Shown here one piece after another: positions 1-8,058 of a DNA stretch of 25,453 bases. The stretch is taken from the NCBI GenBank assembly GCA_035288145.1, contig DATEAX010000035.1, positions 1 to 25,453 of the forward strand. Reading direction: 5' to 3'. The notes under the pieces are model-generated. The model saw nothing but the letters and a program-made list of their open reading frames with translations, searched no databases and was not told the origin of the DNA. This DNA is from DATEAX01 sp035288145 (lineage in GTDB: Bacteria; Patescibacteriota; UBA1384; UBA12157; JAENIV01). A program made the translations under genes and the position numbers. Each line of letters begins with the position of its first letter. Position 1 is the first letter of the stretch.

Positions 1-2
1 AT

Positions 3-782
3 AAAATCGCAAAAAATAAAATTGAAAAATCAGTATTACTTACCAGTTTGATAATAGCGATGGATAAAGTTGATAGTTCCGTTGGTCATCAGGTTTCGTA
101 TTTGAAAAAATGGGCTCCCCGCGCTTATAACACGATGAAAATGGAAGTGCCCCGTTTGATTATTGACGACAAGCCGCATCAGGTTTATCAAAAAGATATT
201 TTTGATTTAGCAAATGATATTAAGGTTGATTTGGCGTATTATGATCCGCCTTATGGCTCTTCAAACGAGTTAATGCCGCCTTCTCGTGTGAGATATGCCT
301 CTTATTACCATATTTTTTAAACTATTTGCTTGAACGATAAACCAAAATTAGTTGGCGTTGCGAACAGGCGAGAAGATGTCGGCGATACGGTTTCCGGTTC
401 TATTTTCGAGGAATTTAGAAAAAATGATAAAGGACAATACATAGTTATTGAGGCCATAGAAAGATTGATAAAAAACACGCCGGCAAAGTATGTAGTGTTG
501 TCTTACAATAATAATGGCAGAGCCACTTTTAACGCGATAACGGACATATTAATGAATTTAAAGAAAAAAATCTCTATCATTGAAATGGATTATAGAAAGA
601 ATGTAATGGCAACTATAACTCGGACGACGAATGAATGGATTAATGGCACTAATGGGAAAAATAAAGAATATTTATTTTTGGTACAAAAAAATGGAAGATC
701 TAAACCTATGCCCGAAATTAAAGTTGAAAAAGTTGATATTCGTAATTTGGTGCCCGTCAACCAACAGAGATTAGTTTTTTAA
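3..782 (+). pseudogene. D12-class DNA adenine methylase, 5' end outside window, interrupted by an in-frame stop
   Basis: The reading frame is open from base 3 to a TAA at 318-320 and continues in the same frame from 321 to the stop at 780-782, so this is one gene broken by a nonsense codon and not by a frameshift. The first part ends in VDLAYYDPPYGSSNE; DPPY is catalytic motif IV of N6-adenine methyltransferases, which binds the target adenine. The next residues (MPPSRVRYASYYHI) and the second part (CLNDKPKLVGVANRRED) match what I remember of D12-type enzymes, where a Trp-Thr pair normally sits at the break. The AdoMet-binding FxGxG motif would lie upstream of the window. It would methylate adenine in a specific DNA sequence, either as a restriction partner or as an orphan enzyme. 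If the stop is real the protein is probably inactive; a base-calling error is the alternative. Confidence 0.85.
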
Positions 783-851
783 TTATTGCAATTGTATTTT
801 TTTTAAAACTTCCTGCATGGAATATTTTTTAGGATCTTATTACATCGGCTC

Positions 852-880
852 TTGACAGAATTTGAGGCCTCTACTAATAT
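852..880 (+). promoter_or_regulatory. Sigma70-type promoter for the FN3 surface protein
   Basis: A perfect -35 box TTGACA (852-857) is followed after 17 bases by TAATAT (875-880). Transcription would start near 887 and leave an untranslated leader of about 150 bases before the ATG at 1040. The leader is strongly structured (separate entry). Confidence 0.7.
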
Positions 881-896
881 CTGTTATTTTTGTTTT

Positions 897-1013
897 GCTA
901 TAGTTTTCTTGGTCGTCATTCTTTTCCGCGGAAACTCTTGGGAGGATCTTACTTGTCATCAGGTAGGGTCACTAATCCGAACTATGGCCTTTAGCCCCGA
1001 GGAAACATCGGGG
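897..1013 (+). ncRNA. Structured 5' leader, candidate cis-regulatory RNA
   Basis: This 257-base gap (783-1039) has no gene but folds convincingly by eye. Bases 897-905 pair with 980-988 (9 bp, one G-U), closing a region that holds a small hairpin (923-926 with 931-934) and an 11-bp hairpin with a four-base loop (945-955 with 960-970, three G-U pairs). A further 6-bp GC-rich hairpin follows (995-1000 with 1008-1013). The hexamer GGAAAC occurs three times (930-935, 1001-1006, 1014-1019), once inside the last loop. No T-tract follows, so this is not a simple terminator. I could not match it to a riboswitch class I know; cyclic-di-GMP, ydaO and TPP consensus elements are absent. A Shine-Dalgarno AGGAG lies at 1031-1035, just after the last hairpin, so control of translation is possible. 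Confidence 0.45.
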
Positions 1014-1039
1014 GGAAACTTAAAAATTTAAGGAGACAA

Positions 1040-2158
1040 ATGTTTAAAAGAGTGTTAAATGTAAGCCAACGGATTGCAATTTACGGTTTAATCGGGCTTC
1101 TTTGGTTGCCTTTAAGTTTGGTCTTGGGCAATGTCAAATCGGCTCAAGCGGCATCAGCAAAAAGCTCTGTCGTTCAGAAGACGACCAAGCCGATTCCGGC
1201 GGAAAAGCCAAAAGCGTCAAAAATGGCTTTTATTGGCTTGCCGACCGGACTTCATCGGGGCAATACTTATGTTGCCGGCCAAAGTATCAGCCTGCGAGTA
1301 TCTCTTAGCGGCGAGCCGATCTCGGTTTGGGCGGAAGCCGGCACCCTTGATTCCCGGTTTCCGGCCAAGATTTACTTAAAAAACGAAGGTCAGGGAAATT
1401 GGTTTTTACAAACCCCGAAACTTTCCGATAATTTGAATCTTGGCAGCAACTTTCTAAAAATTATCGCTCAAAACGGCGCCGGGGAAATCGTTCAAACGCA
1501 GGTAAAAATAACTTTGCAGAAATTTCCCGCAGTGACGATTTCCTCTTACAGGGTTTTCAGCACAGGTACGGCAAAAATCGTCTGGCAGCCGGTCAGTTGG
1601 GCCGATGCCTATCTTGTGAACTGGCAAATTCAGGACGATCAGACAAGCCGAAAATTTGAAAGAACCAAATTGACCCAAATAACCATTGAAAATCTTGTAC
1701 CGGGAACTTTCTATGAAGTTGGGATTCAGCCATTGAGAGGAGACGCTGGCGGACCGGAAGCGAAAGCGGTTTTTAAGACCTTAGGTTTAGCCCCGGTAAA
1801 AATTGTTGCTGGCGAGATATCGTCAGCAGTTTCTTCTGAAGCCCGGAAGGAAATCCCGCGGGAAATTGGTGAGGGAGTGGCAACCTCAAGAAAAGTGGTT
1901 CAGGCCAAACCTCCGACCATCACCGCCACCCCCAAGCAGGAAGAAAAAAAACCGGAGGTAACCACCACCCCCAGTCCCAGCCCTTCTGAAGCGCCGAAAA
2001 CACAAACCGGCGGCTGGAGTAAGCTTCTCGTCGCCTTAAGCATCTTGATTATTGCCGCGGCGGCGGCGATTGGCGGTTATTACGGCTACGAGTGGTTGAT
2101 TGCCCGAGCTAAAGATAAAGATGAGCCCCCGAGTTCCGATTCAAGCAGTCGTTGGTAA
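1040..2158 (+). CDS. Membrane-anchored surface protein with fibronectin type III domain
   Basis: A 372-residue protein with no assigned enzymatic function, probably an adhesive or structural surface protein. Residues 12-30 are a hydrophobic signal segment with a plausible signal-peptidase site after SAQA near 37. Residues about 65-160 look like an all-beta Ig-like domain. Residues about 164-247 read as a fibronectin type III domain (IVWQPVSWADAYLVNW, then a YEVGIQPL strand). A Pro/Thr/Ser-rich linker follows, then a transmembrane helix (about 327-350) and a short charged tail. The start is supported by AGGAG a few bases upstream. It is transcribed from its own promoter through a structured leader and ends at an intrinsic terminator, so it is probably monocistronic. 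The domain call is by eye. Confidence 0.82.
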   Translation: MFKRVLNVSQRIAIYGLIGLLWLPLSLVLGNVKSAQAASAKSSVVQKTTKPIPAEKPKASKMAFIGLPTGLHRGNTYVAGQSISLRVSLSGEPISVWAEAGTLDSRFPAKIYLKNEGQGNWFLQTPKLSDNLNLGSNFLKIIAQNGAGEIVQTQVKITLQKFPAVTISSYRVFSTGTAKIVWQPVSWADAYLVNWQIQDDQTSRKFERTKLTQITIENLVPGTFYEVGIQPLRGDAGGPEAKAVFKTLGLAPVKIVAGEISSAVSSEARKEIPREIGEGVATSRKVVQAKPPTITATPKQEEKKPEVTTTPSPSPSEAPKTQTGGWSKLLVALSILIIAAAAAIGGYYGYEWLIARAKDKDEPPSSDSSSRW

Positions 2159-2162
2159 GTAA

Positions 2163-2193
2163 CAAAAATCCCCTGAAATGGGGGTTTTTGTTT
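2163..2193 (+). terminator. Intrinsic terminator after the FN3 protein gene
   Basis: The segment CAAAAATCCCC (2163-2173) pairs with GGGGGTTTTTG (2180-2190) around a six-base loop, giving an 11-bp stem with one G-T pair. The T-rich side forms the release tract. It begins five bases after the stop codon of the upstream gene. Confidence 0.85.
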
Positions 2194-2201
2194 AATTCAT
2201 A

Positions 2202-2207
2202 TATAAT
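2202..2207 (+). promoter_or_regulatory. Consensus -10 box for the FtsB/DivIC-like gene
   Basis: A perfect TATAAT stands 12 bases before the ATG at 2220, so the transcript would start about six bases before the coding region. No Shine-Dalgarno sequence is visible. I see no good -35 box, which would overlap the preceding terminator. Confidence 0.55.
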
Positions 2208-2219
2208 AGTAGTAGTCTT

Positions 2220-2639
2220 ATGTTATCAATTAATAAGCACCAGCTTCTTTCCGCTTCAGTTCGCTTAATCACTTTTTTAGTTACTTTTTGGATTATTTTT
2301 CTTTTGGGAAGGGCGGTTTGGCAGAATTGGCAGCTCAAAGATGCTATTCTCAAGCTCGAGGAGCAGCTGGCGACTTTAGAGAATCAAAAAAAGGATTTGA
2401 ATAATTTGCTCATTTATTATCAATCCGATTCTTTTAGGGAACTTGAAGCCAGAAAGCGGCTGGGGCTCAAGAAAGTGGGAGAGAAAATGGTGATTTTGCC
2501 TCTGCCTTCGGCAACGCCCGAATCAACCCCGGCCAATTTTCCCGAAGAAGTTGCTCAAGAAAAAGAAAAGATTACCGGCGAGACGGGAAGGACTCAAATT
2601 GCCAACTGGCTTTTATGGTGGCAATACTTTACCAAGTAA
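2220..2639 (+). CDS. FtsB/DivIC-like septum formation initiator
   Basis: A 139-residue bitopic protein. A short cytoplasmic tail is followed by one transmembrane helix (about 14-35) and a coiled-coil segment (about 40-68, heptad-like with LEEQLATLENQKKDL). Then comes a DSFRELEARKRLGLKKVGE motif, which matches the conserved end of FtsB/DivIC/FtsL-type proteins. These proteins form a trimeric subcomplex with FtsL and FtsQ at the division site and help activate septal peptidoglycan synthesis. The C-terminal 60 residues are low-complexity and end in a Trp-rich segment. The gene stands alone between a terminator and the next gene. Family membership is likely; the choice between FtsB and DivIC is not possible from sequence alone. 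Confidence 0.8.
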   Translation: MLSINKHQLLSASVRLITFLVTFWIIFLLGRAVWQNWQLKDAILKLEEQLATLENQKKDLNNLLIYYQSDSFRELEARKRLGLKKVGEKMVILPLPSATPESTPANFPEEVAQEKEKITGETGRTQIANWLLWWQYFTK

Positions 2640-2742
2640 TTTTTCTTTACTCCTAACCCCTTGACATCAATCTTTAATTTGTTCTCATCTGTGCTATTTT
2701 GGACTTGCTATTCAAAGGTCGAAAAATTAATTAAAAAAGGAA

Positions 2743-3480
2743 ATGATGAAAAGTCGTTTTTATCCTCAAATTTTAGCCGGAATTCTGATTTTTGCTTTAG
2801 CCGTCTCTTTGGTGGGCGTTGTCGCTGCCAAAGAAAATGATAATGAGAATGGCAACAACGGCAATGGCAACAATGACCATAAGATTCGGATTTGTCACCG
2901 GACCCGTGCCGTCACTAACCCCTATGTTTCGATTAGGGTTGACCGAGATGCGGTTGACGGCGATACCGGTAATGACCATGGTCGGGGTGATCACTCGGTG
3001 GAGCATACCGGCCCGGTTTTTAACACTGATATGCAGCAGGGCGACCGCTGGGGTGATATTATTCCTCCCGACGGCGTTCCGGGCTTAAACTGGACTACTG
3101 AAGGTCAAGCTATCTGGAATAATCGTTGTCGAGTTCCTGGTCCGGAGCCCACGCCGAGGCACTCGCCGAGGGTTTCACCTTCGCCTTCGATTTCTCCCTC
3201 GCCGGAAGTTTCCCCCAGCCCCACACCGACGGCCACTAGTACCTCGGTATCAGAACCCAAGGCCTCACCATCAGTTTCTCCCCAGATTCTCGGGACGACC
3301 GCTCCCACCCCTTCGCCTTCAGTTTCGCCGCAAATCGGCGGTGCTGTTGAAGAACTGCCAACCACCGGCGCGAACATGGGATTATTGAATTTTTCCCTAC
3401 TGATGCTTGCCGCCCTCGGGGTGTCTTTCTATCTTAAAGCCGCGGGCTGGAAATTGCTCGAAAAGCGCCTCGGCCGGTAA
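2743..3480 (+). CDS. LPxTG-anchored secreted protein with ICHRT-type domain
   Basis: A 245-residue cell-surface protein. Residues 8-28 form the signal peptide, ending in VVAAK, followed by an Asn/Gly-rich stretch. Residues 46-129 hold a domain starting KIRICHRT and continuing NPYVSIRV, with several His and Asp residues, GDIIPP and a closing Cys. I know this pattern from many bacterial surface proteins but not its function; the two Cys (51 and 129) may form a disulfide. A long Ser-Pro-rich linker (131-200) spans the wall. The C-terminus has LPTTG (205-209), a hydrophobic helix (about 214-232) and a basic tail, which is a textbook sortase sorting signal. Sortase would cut between Thr and Gly and attach the protein to the envelope. 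Start codons ATG-ATG at 2743 and 2746 follow a purine-rich AAAAAAGGAA. Confidence 0.85.
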   Translation: MMKSRFYPQILAGILIFALAVSLVGVVAAKENDNENGNNGNGNNDHKIRICHRTRAVTNPYVSIRVDRDAVDGDTGNDHGRGDHSVEHTGPVFNTDMQQGDRWGDIIPPDGVPGLNWTTEGQAIWNNRCRVPGPEPTPRHSPRVSPSPSISPSPEVSPSPTPTATSTSVSEPKASPSVSPQILGTTAPTPSPSVSPQIGGAVEELPTTGANMGLLNFSLLMLAALGVSFYLKAAGWKLLEKRLGR

Positions 3481-3529
3481 TTTTTAGGTAAAAGTAAATC
3501 GGATTCAGAGGGCTAATTTAAGTTATCTT

Positions 3530-3571
3530 AAAAAAGGGAGGCGGAAAGTTTAATTCTCCGCGCCCTTTTTT
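3530..3571 (+). terminator. Intrinsic terminator after the LPxTG protein gene
   Basis: A run of A and GGG (3530-3538) and GCGGA (3541-3545) pair with TCCGC (3557-3561) and CCC plus six T (3563-3571), around an 11-base loop with a small internal bulge. The T-run gives the release tract. Confidence 0.85.
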
Positions 3572-3584
3572 AGATGAAAAATCC

Positions 3585-3613
3585 TTGACATAAGGGATTT
3601 TTTATGGTATAAT
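3585..3613 (+). promoter_or_regulatory. Perfect sigma70 promoter for the CAP-domain gene
   Basis: TTGACA (3585-3590), 17 bases, then TATAAT (3608-3613), with the extended -10 TGG directly before it. Both hexamers match consensus exactly, so strong expression is expected. The leader before the ATG at 3677 would be about 57 bases. Confidence 0.9.
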
Positions 3614-3676
3614 ACTTTAATAACCTGAAAAGCAAGGATTTTAGGGAGAACGGAAAACAAAACAAAGGCAGGGGTA

Positions 3677-4741
3677 ATGTTCAAGACAAAAACAAAATTG
3701 CTCATCAAATTTATTTTTGGAACATTTTTGGGATTTTCGGTTCTCATTAATTTTTCTTATGTTCAGGCCGCCTTTTCTTCAGGGACAATTGTCTCCCAGA
3801 CCAACTCCGCCAGGGCCCAAAACGGTTTGGGAGCGCTCTCGACCAACTCGGCTTTGGCCTCGGCGGCTTATGCCAAAGCCCAAGATATTTTAGCCAACGA
3901 CTATTTTGCCCATAATTCGCCCGACGGCAAAACCCCCTGGGATTTTATTAATCAGTCCGGTTATACCTATGCTTATGCCGGCGAAAACTTGGCTATCGGC
4001 TACTCGGACGCTTCCGAGCTCTTCTCCGCCTGGATGGCTTCCGCCACCCATCGGGATAATATTTTAAATCCTAATTTTAGAGAGATTGGCGTTGCTGTGG
4101 TCTCCGGCGAATATCAGGGCGCGGAAACGATTGTCACGGTCCAGGAGTTTGGGGCAACCGCCGAAAGCGCAGCCGCCACTTCCCCAGAGCAGGTGGCTTC
4201 GGAGACTGCCGGCACAACGGAATCCACGCCTTCTTCTGAAAGTTCCCCCGAGGCGGGAAACATTCCGAAAACCTTTGAGTTTGTCAAGGATAAAACCGAA
4301 TTTAGCCCCAAGAGCATTTTTGCCGGCGAAGAGGTGACTTTTAAGGTAACCTTTTCCGGTGAAGTTAAGACCCTGGAAGCGGAAGCTTTTGACCAAAAGT
4401 TTAATCTTTTGGAATCCAGCACAGTCACTGGCACTAAAGAAAAAACCTATACCTTAAAACAAAAAATCGAAACCGACGGCAAGGATGAAGTCAAAATTGT
4501 CGCCAAAGATAAGAACGGCAAGTCCGAGACCCTTTCTCTGGGGACACTGGAAGTCAAAAAGAAAGTCATTGCCAAAAACGAGACCCAGCAAAAAACCGGT
4601 CTGATTGCCGGCTTTAAGGAAAATTTTACCCAAAATTGGCCGATTTACGCCATTGTTTTGGCGGCAATCGCCTTGGCCTTCGGTTCTTATATCCTGATGA
4701 AACGAAATCGTTTCAAGCTTCTTCCTTCCTGGCGATTTTAA
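3677..4741 (+). CDS. CAP/SCP (YkwD-like) domain surface protein
   Basis: A 354-residue protein with a signal segment (about 10-31). It then has a CAP superfamily domain (about 35-160) with the expected His in YFAHNSPDGKTPW (79), Glu in AGENLAIGYS (103) and His in SATHRDNILNPNF (125). These line the usual CAP cleft. Bacterial CAP proteins are secreted; the role is mostly unknown, with proposals including metal-dependent binding or hydrolysis. A Ser/Thr/Glu-rich linker (160-200) is followed by an Ig-like beta domain (about 203-298, with AGEEVTFKVTFSG) and a C-terminal transmembrane helix (about 325-344) with a basic tail. It is probably anchored with the domains outside. The start is supported by AGGGG just upstream, and the gene sits under a perfect promoter. 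Confidence 0.88.
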   Translation: MFKTKTKLLIKFIFGTFLGFSVLINFSYVQAAFSSGTIVSQTNSARAQNGLGALSTNSALASAAYAKAQDILANDYFAHNSPDGKTPWDFINQSGYTYAYAGENLAIGYSDASELFSAWMASATHRDNILNPNFREIGVAVVSGEYQGAETIVTVQEFGATAESAAATSPEQVASETAGTTESTPSSESSPEAGNIPKTFEFVKDKTEFSPKSIFAGEEVTFKVTFSGEVKTLEAEAFDQKFNLLESSTVTGTKEKTYTLKQKIETDGKDEVKIVAKDKNGKSETLSLGTLEVKKKVIAKNETQQKTGLIAGFKENFTQNWPIYAIVLAAIALAFGSYILMKRNRFKLLPSWRF

Positions 4742-4822
4742 AACAGAAACTTGGATGCCCTCCCTCGACATATTGGACCACCTCGGGTCGCCCCTTCGCC
4801 TTCAGGCACCCTAACCAACCTA

Positions 4823-4879
4823 CTCGACGGCTTTCGGATTTCCTCGCGCCTGGCATCGGAAATCCGAAGCGCCATCGAG
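4823..4879. other. Long imperfect hairpin in a gene-free stretch
   Basis: Bases 4742-5075 hold no gene I can support. Within them 4823-4827, 4829-4831 and 4833-4843 pair with 4875-4879, 4871-4873 and 4858-4868, giving 19 bp interrupted only by a C-A mismatch and a small internal loop, around a 14-base loop. The stem lies 81 bases after the CAP gene stop. No T-tract follows directly, so it is not a standard terminator. It could be a 3'-UTR structure, a small RNA, or a remnant of a palindromic element. Confidence 0.6.
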
Positions 4880-4965
4880 ACCGCCTTGGCTTTAGGGGCT
4901 CCCCTCGTCGGCAACCCTTTTTGATTCGGCCAAGCGTGAAATATATTATAGACGAAGATAGGGAC

Positions 4966-4994
4966 TTGTTTTTGAGAACTCTTTTTGTTAAAAT
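4966..4994 (+). promoter_or_regulatory. Probable promoter of the tRNA-ftsH unit
   Basis: TTGTTT (4966-4971), 17 bases, TAAAAT (4989-4994). It is the only reasonable promoter before the two tRNA genes and points toward them. The transcript would pass through the tRNA-like hairpin at 5026-5062. Confidence 0.5.
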
Positions 4995-5025
4995 AACCTT
5001 TGAAGGGGCAGATTTTTTAGTTTAT

Positions 5026-5062
5026 CGCGGGGTGGAAAAAGCTTGCTTCGAACGCCCCGCGA
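5026..5062 (+). other. tRNA-like fossil hairpin upstream of initiator tRNA
   Basis: The first 11 bases (CGCGGGGTGGA, 5026-5036) are identical to the first 11 of the initiator tRNA 50 bases downstream. The end has TTCGAA, as in a T loop, then CCCCGCGA, like a 3' acceptor strand plus discriminator A. Bases 5026-5032 and 5055-5061 form a perfect 7-bp acceptor-like stem, but everything between the D arm and the T loop is missing. It looks like an internally deleted copy of the initiator tRNA. It could still influence folding or processing, because its CCCCGCG can also pair with the 5' acceptor strand of the real tRNA. Confidence 0.6.
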
Positions 5063-5075
5063 GAATGAAATTCGA

Positions 5076-5148
5076 CGCGGGGTGGAGAAGTGGTTATCTC
5101 GTCAGGCTCATAACCTGAAGACCGCAGGTTCGAATCCTGCCCCCGCTA
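5076..5148 (+). tRNA. Initiator tRNA-fMet (CAT)
   Basis: A complete 73-base cloverleaf with anticodon CAT at 5109-5111. The start CGCGGGGTGG, the unpaired first position (C1 against U72), the A11-U24 pair in the D stem and the T arm GCAGG-TTCGAAT-CCTGC mark it as the initiator. The 3' CCA is not encoded, in keeping with the CCA-adding enzyme gene at 12433. The anticodon stem is TCAGG/CCTGA, so only two of the three universal G-C pairs are present, with A29-U41 replacing G29-C41. It is cotranscribed with the next tRNA, four bases away. Confidence 0.95.
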
Positions 5149-5152
5149 TATG

Positions 5153-5224
5153 GGCAGCGTAGCTCAGTGGTAGAGCAGCGGACTCATAAGCCGTTGGTCG
5201 TAGGTTCGAATCCTACCGTTGCCA
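5153..5224 (+). tRNA. tRNA-Met (CAT), elongator type
   Basis: A 72-base cloverleaf: acceptor GGCAGCG/CGTTGCC with one G-T pair, D stem GCTC/GAGC, T arm GTAGG-TTCGAAT-CCTAC, discriminator A. The anticodon CAT is at 5185-5187. The anticodon stem GCGGA/GCCGT has an A31-G39 mismatch next to the loop. CAT tRNAs can also be isoleucine-2 tRNAs whose C34 becomes lysidine. The overall similarity to elongator Met tRNAs and its place beside the initiator favour methionine, but this is not proven. CCA is not encoded. The ftsH coding region begins a few bases after its 3' end. Confidence 0.88.
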
Positions 5225-5227
5225 TTA

Positions 5228-7033
<1,806 letters not shown>

Positions 7034-7065
7034 CCCCCTTAAGGGAGGGTTAAAAAGGGAGGGTG

Positions 7066-8058
7066 ATGAAAAACCTCCGTCTAATCATTATCCTAGCGCT
7101 GGCGTTCTTATTGATTATTGGTCTTGGTTATTTTTTAATCGCTAAAAAAAAGATTTTTCCTCAAGCCCAAGGCGGTCCCTCGCTGGGTTTAGTTCCGAGT
7201 TCGGGAACCTTTGCTGGCGAGACATTTAATGTCGCTATCACCTTGGACACGGTCAGTCAGATCGCCGACCGGGTGGAGGCGGTGATTTCTTACAACAATC
7301 AGCTCTTGGAGGTTGAGGACGCGGAGCCAGATACTGCCGGCACCCAAATCACCTCGGGCAGTTTATTCGACCGGGTTTTGACTAATGAAGTTTCCGAAGG
7401 AAAAATTTCCTATTCGGCAGGCAGCCAGGGTTCGCCATTTAACGGCCAGGGGACTTTGGCGACCGTTAGTTTCAAGGGCCTTCAGAGCGGCACGGCCGGA
7501 GTTGTTTTTGATTTCACTCCGGGTTCAACCTCCGATTCTAACATCATTGAGCAGGGGACCGGCGGAGACATTTTGGAAAGCGTCACCAACGGCAGTTACC
7601 AAATTGTCATTGCCATTCCCAGTCCCAGTCCAACCCCGACCCCCACCACCAAACCGCCCGGCACCCGGCGAAGCCCAACACCATCACCTACGGCCACCCC
7701 TACTGCCCAACCAACGCCCGAGCAAACCCAAACCCAGGAGCAAGTGATTACTTTGCCCGAGGAACCTTCACCCGCCTCCCAGCCGATTGCCCAAACAACT
7801 TCAACCCCCACCCAGCCCACTTACAAAGCAACACCCAATCCTTCTTTAGATAAAATCTTTGTCGCCAAGCTTGATTTGCCGATTGCCCCCGAGGGAAACG
7901 TCGGCAGTCAAACCAAAACCGGCGGCTTTGCCATTTTGCCGAAATTCGGCTGGCTTTTCTATCTTTTCGTCCCGGTTCTCTTAACCGGCGGTGCCGTCTT
8001 TTTATATTTTCGCCGAAAAAAAAGGCCGCCTTCCCCCAAAGAGGAGATTCAGCTATGA
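7066..8058 (+). CDS. Cohesin-like domain surface protein
   Basis: A 330-residue protein. TM or signal segment at about 4-25, then a beta-rich domain (about 35-172) beginning PSLGLVPSSGTFAGETFNVAI, followed by VEAVISYNNQLLEV and GTLATVSFKGL. That is the pattern of cohesin and related carbohydrate-scaffold domains. A Pro/Thr/Ser-rich linker (about 178-285) follows, then a C-terminal TM helix (about 294-313) and a basic tail. Cohesins bind dockerin modules in cellulosomes; in other bacteria the fold serves general surface adhesion, which is the safer reading here. ATG 7066 is preferred over GTG 7063 because the Shine-Dalgarno GGAGGG would otherwise touch the start. The next gene overlaps by ATGA, so translation is coupled to a glycosidase that may act together with this protein. 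Confidence 0.78.
   Translation: MKNLRLIIILALAFLLIIGLGYFLIAKKKIFPQAQGGPSLGLVPSSGTFAGETFNVAITLDTVSQIADRVEAVISYNNQLLEVEDAEPDTAGTQITSGSLFDRVLTNEVSEGKISYSAGSQGSPFNGQGTLATVSFKGLQSGTAGVVFDFTPGSTSDSNIIEQGTGGDILESVTNGSYQIVIAIPSPSPTPTPTTKPPGTRRSPTPSPTATPTAQPTPEQTQTQEQVITLPEEPSPASQPIAQTTSTPTQPTYKATPNPSLDKIFVAKLDLPIAPEGNVGSQTKTGGFAILPKFGWLFYLFVPVLLTGGAVFLYFRRKKRPPSPKEEIQL

Noticed and set aside
300..330. Alternative genetic code to explain the stop in the methylase
   Set aside because: The codon is TAA, which is the stop of other genes here (for example 4741 and 24814), and TGA also ends genes normally.
960..1019. Cyclic-di-GMP or similar known riboswitch
   Set aside because: The conserved GCAAAGCC core and the receptor for the GNRA loop are absent; the structure was kept only as an unassigned leader.
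2661..2697. Promoter for the LPxTG gene with TTGACA and TGCTAT
   Set aside because: The hexamers are 25 bases apart, too far for a sigma70 promoter, and no better -10 box is seen at normal spacing.
3105..3377. A 90-codon minus-strand frame rich in Gly and Glu
   Set aside because: It is the antisense of the Ser-Pro-rich linker of the LPxTG protein, a known source of false open frames.
4739..4875. A minus-strand frame of about 45 codons in the gap after the CAP gene
   Set aside because: No ribosome-binding site or family resemblance; the region is better explained by the hairpin.
4636..5118. A 160-codon plus-strand frame over the end of the CAP gene, the gap and the tRNA
   Set aside because: It begins inside a better supported gene in another frame, has no ribosome-binding site or recognisable domain, and runs into a tRNA gene.
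5219..5227. TTG start for ftsH
   Set aside because: It lies within the acceptor stem of the tRNA and has no ribosome-binding site; ATG 5228 or 5243 fits better.
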